Below, in pieces: positions 6,072 through 7,527 of a DNA stretch of 7,527 nt. A program made the translations under genes and the position numbers. Position 1 is the first letter of the stretch, and every line of letters begins with the position of its first letter. The notes under the pieces were generated by a model, which was not told the DNA's origin, made no database searches, and worked only from the letters and a program-made list of their open reading frames with translations. The DNA lies in assembly GCA_964625225.1 (NCBI GenBank), contig CAZVAR010000161.1:1-7527 (forward strand), given 5' to 3'. Origin of the DNA: CAZVAR01 sp964625225 (lineage in GTDB: Bacteria > Pseudomonadota > Alphaproteobacteria > JAJUGE01).

Positions 6072-6545
6072 TCAGTCCGATTCGGGCCGGGCGGTCAGCG
6101 GAGTCTCGTCGTAGCGAAGCGCGCCGAGCAGCATGTTGATCTGGCCGTCCTCGCCGGCCAGCGGCAACCACAAGACCTCGTAATGGTATCGCAGGCCCTG
6201 AAGCACGCGGTAATGCCGGTCGCGGATGGGCTGCCCGGTCTCGACGATCGTCCGGCACCGTTCCAGCAGAAGCGTGCGGTTCGACTCGCCGGGCATGTCG
6301 TCGACGAGCCGGCCGGTCATGTCGTAGCCGGCGCGCGTGACCAGATTGGTGCCATGGAGCCGGAACCGGAAGCGCAGAGGGTCGCGCAGGACGTCCAGCA
6401 ACAGCATGTCGCCCAGCACGTAGCGCAGCTCCCGCGGGTCCAGATCGGCGCGCGTGGGGTAGTCGCGGCCCGCCTTCTGCGCGTCCCAGTAATCGTAGAG
6501 GCGGCGCAGTTCAGGTGACTGGATCTGCGATCGGACATCCATCAT
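6072..6545 (-). CDS. Stand-alone PAS-domain protein
   Basis: A 157-residue protein consisting almost entirely of one PAS-like domain of the type widespread as single-domain proteins in Rhodospirillales. It opens with PELRRLYDYWDAQKAGRDYPTR-like sequence (11-32; the Y-W and P-R-D positions are typical), then DPRELRYVLGDMLLLDV (36-52), the strand pair LRFRFRLHGTNLV (57-69), GRLVDDMP (78-85) and a C-terminal strand region RYHYEVLWLPLA...INMLLGAL (119-143). There is no output domain, signal peptide or membrane helix, so it is presumably a small cytosolic sensor or adaptor. The ligand is unknown. The start at 6545 has AAGGA at 6552-6556, 6 nt away; a second ATG directly follows (6542) and is an equally possible start. 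It is convergent with the CMD-like gene and divergent from the VUT gene. Confidence 0.82.
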   Translation of the reverse strand: MMDVRSQIQSPELRRLYDYWDAQKAGRDYPTRADLDPRELRYVLGDMLLLDVLRDPLRFRFRLHGTNLVTRAGYDMTGRLVDDMPGESNRTLLLERCRTIVETGQPIRDRHYRVLQGLRYHYEVLWLPLAGEDGQINMLLGALRYDETPLTARPESD

Positions 6546-6573
6546 TGCTTGTCCTTGCTCGAACGATGCGCAT

Positions 6574-6603
6574 CTGACACGCAGTCGGGCCGTGCGGTAA
6601 ACA
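6574..6603 (+). promoter_or_regulatory. Possible sigma70-type promoter of the VUT-glpD unit
   Basis: CTGACA at 6574-6579 (5 of 6 to the -35 consensus) and TAAACA at 6598-6603 (3 of 6 to the -10) are separated by 18 bp in the divergent region between the PAS and VUT genes. The predicted start, near 6610, coincides with the first base of the stem-loop at 6610-6650. The -10 is weak, so this is tentative. Confidence 0.3.
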
Positions 6604-6609
6604 GATTTC

Positions 6610-6650
6610 GTGCGGTCGGCCGGCGGCGGCCGCGGCGAGGCTGGCCGCAC
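6610..6650 (+). other. 12-bp stem-loop in the VUT gene leader
   Basis: GTGCGGTCGGCC (6610-6621) pairs with GGCTGGCCGCAC (6639-6650) over all 12 positions, ten Watson-Crick and two G-U pairs, closing a 17-nt GC-rich loop. It ends 19 nt before the AGGA (6670-6673) that precedes the GTG start at 6684. No T-run follows. It could be a 5'-terminal mRNA structure, a cis-regulatory element, or a chance product of high GC. It does not show the A-rich tail or loop features of a known preQ1 riboswitch. Confidence 0.5.
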
Positions 6651-6683
6651 TTCCGTGCTGTATCGCGACAGGATCTCGGGGTC

Positions 6684-7238
6684 GTGGATCGTCAAAGGTT
6701 CGAGGGGTTTCTCTATCTCGCCGCGTTCGCGGCCTGCATTCCCGCCGCAAACTGGCTGATCGGGCACGTCGGTACCGTCTGCGTGTCGCAGGGGCCGTGC
6801 CTGATCCCGGTGGCGCCGGGGGTCATGGCGCCGAGCGGGGTGCTGATGATCGGTCTCGCGCTGGTGCTGCGCGACCTGGTGCAGCGCCGGCTCGGGCCGC
6901 TGTGGGCGCTCGCGGCGATTCTGGGCGGCACCGCGCTGTCCGCCGTGCTGGCGCCGCCGGCGCTGGTGGTCGCCTCGGCCGCGGCATTCCTGCTTTCGGA
7001 ACTCGCCGATTTCGCCGTCTACACCCCGCTGCAGCGCCGGCGCCTCGTCCTCGCGGTCTTGGCCAGCAGCGTGGTCGGTCTGGTCGTGGACAGCTTCGTG
7101 TTTCTCTGGCTCGCCTTCGGCGATCTCGGCTATTTGCCGGGCCAGGTGATCGGCAAGGCCTGGATGGTGCTGCTGGCGCTGCCCTTCATCCGCTGGCTGC
7201 GGCAGCAGGATTTGAGCCGCAACGTCGAGCCCGCCTGA
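6684..7238 (+). CDS. VUT-family (queuosine precursor transporter-like) membrane protein
   Basis: A 184-residue integral membrane protein with about five or six hydrophobic segments, resembling the VUT/DUF165/COG1738 family whose YhhQ-type members import queuosine precursors (preQ0/preQ1). Diagnostic stretches are VAPGVMAPSGVLMIGLALVL (43-62) followed by RDLVQRRLG, and FLLSELADFAVYTPLQRRR (102-120) followed by the helix with SSVVGLVVDSFVFLWLAFG (128-146), containing the conserved S-E-L-x-D and V-D-S-x-x-F motifs. The GTG start at 6684 is preferred: AGGA lies at 6670-6673 and the first membrane helix follows at once. The longer in-frame ORF from 6549 would add an Arg-rich segment running through the leader hairpin. 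glpD starts 35 nt downstream on the same strand, so the two may be co-transcribed, although no metabolic link is obvious. The substrate is inferred from the family only. Confidence 0.85.
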   Translation: MDRQRFEGFLYLAAFAACIPAANWLIGHVGTVCVSQGPCLIPVAPGVMAPSGVLMIGLALVLRDLVQRRLGPLWALAAILGGTALSAVLAPPALVVASAAAFLLSELADFAVYTPLQRRRLVLAVLASSVVGLVVDSFVFLWLAFGDLGYLPGQVIGKAWMVLLALPFIRWLRQQDLSRNVEPA

Positions 7239-7240
7239 GC

Positions 7241-7258
7241 GGCCGGTGGCCGCCGGCC
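7241..7258 (+). other. Short hairpin between the VUT gene and glpD
   Basis: GGCCGG (7241-7246) and CCGGCC (7253-7258) form a 6-bp stem with a 6-nt loop, 2 nt after the VUT stop and 2 nt before the purine-rich ribosome-binding region of glpD. No T-run. It may separate the expression of the two genes or be incidental in GC-rich DNA. Confidence 0.35.
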
Positions 7259-7273
7259 CGGGGAGAGGGAGCC

Positions 7274-7527
7274 ATGCGCGACCGCTACGATCTGCTGGTG
7301 ATCGGTGGCGGGGTAAACGGCGCCGGCATCGCCCGGGACGCGGCAGGGCGCGGCCTTTCGGTGCTGTTGTGCGAGCAGGGCGACCTCGCGCAGGCCACCT
7401 CCTCGGCGAGCTCCAAGCTCGTGCACGGCGGACTGCGCTACCTCGAGCAGGGCGCCTTCCGCCTCGGCCGCGAGGCACTGGCCGAGCGCGAGACGTTGCT
7501 GCGCATCGCGCCGCATGTCGTCTGGCC
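7274..7527 (+). CDS. glpD: Aerobic glycerol-3-phosphate dehydrogenase GlpD, N-terminal part (truncated by window edge)
   Basis: A membrane-associated FAD enzyme that oxidises sn-glycerol 3-phosphate to dihydroxyacetone phosphate and passes electrons to the quinone pool. The first 84 residues are in the window; the family protein is about 500 residues. The N terminus has the dinucleotide-binding fold YDLLVIGGGVNGAGIARDAA (5-24) with GGGxxG at 11-16, then the acidic strand end at Glu34. The GlpD signature TSSASSKLVHGGLRYLEQG follows at 42-60. The sequence is nearly collinear with E. coli GlpD. The start at 7274 is preceded by the strong purine run GGGAGAGGGAG at 7261-7271. The frame is open to the right edge. 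No GlpR operator or CRP site was recognised in the 35-nt gap upstream. Confidence 0.96.
   Translation, partial: MRDRYDLLVIGGGVNGAGIARDAAGRGLSVLLCEQGDLAQATSSASSKLVHGGLRYLEQGAFRLGREALAERETLLRIAPHVVW

Noticed and set aside
6610..6683. preQ1 riboswitch upstream of the VUT gene
   Set aside because: No A-rich tail, no characteristic loop and no pseudoknot partner at the ribosome-binding site were visible. Only a GC-rich stem-loop can be supported.
6546..7478. Upstream extension of the PAS protein into a 468-codon minus-strand frame reaching 7478
   Set aside because: The extra sequence is antisense to glpD and the VUT gene and is low complexity. The AAGGA-ATG at 6545 gives a normal single-domain PAS protein.

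Overview
The window looks like a chromosomal segment of a high-GC, facultatively denitrifying or nitrate-respiring alphaproteobacterium, perhaps of the Rhodospirillales. This is inferred from base composition, a stand-alone PAS protein of a type common in that order, and a narK1-narK2/narG layout with a cysteine-poor Crp/Fnr regulator next door. No 16S or other phylogenetic marker is present, so the taxonomic guess is soft.

Left part (1-4706), nitrate respiration. The minus strand carries the 5' part of narG (respiratory nitrate reductase alpha subunit, cut by the left edge). Further upstream on the same strand is a narK1-narK2 pair of major-facilitator nitrate/nitrite transporters, read from 4582 down to 1766. 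Unlike the usual narK1K2GHJI operon, narG is separated from narK2 by about 1.07 kb. That interval holds a small oppositely oriented gene for a two-helix membrane protein (1184-1471) and a regulatory region. narG has its own candidate FNR/Dnr-type promoter (box 776-789, correctly spaced from a -10). A second, perfect FNR-type box sits inside a 30-bp near-perfect palindrome at 860-889. A third FNR-type box (4693-4706) lies upstream of narK1.

Centre (4850-5939). Divergent from narK1 is a Crp/Fnr-family regulator with the E..SR recognition helix that reads TTGAT half-sites but without the FNR iron-sulphur cysteines, so a Dnr/NnrR/NarR-like protein. Its 3' end overlaps by 20 nt a small carboxymuconolactone-decarboxylase-like protein that lacks the AhpD-type CxxC pair.

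Right part (5940-7527), probably unrelated housekeeping. A PAS-domain protein is on the minus strand. Divergent from it are a VUT-family membrane protein (queuosine-precursor transporter-like) preceded by a 12-bp stem-loop, and then the start of glpD (aerobic glycerol-3-phosphate dehydrogenase), cut by the right edge.

Reading of the whole: under low oxygen with nitrate or NO, an FNR-type activator (the local one, or an FnrL/FixK encoded elsewhere) would switch on nitrate import and nitrite export (narK1K2) and nitrate reduction (narG...). I saw no mobile element, tRNA, rRNA or CRISPR array. The least explained items are the two-helix protein between narK2 and narG, the extended FNR palindrome, the regulator-coupled CMD protein and the VUT leader hairpin.
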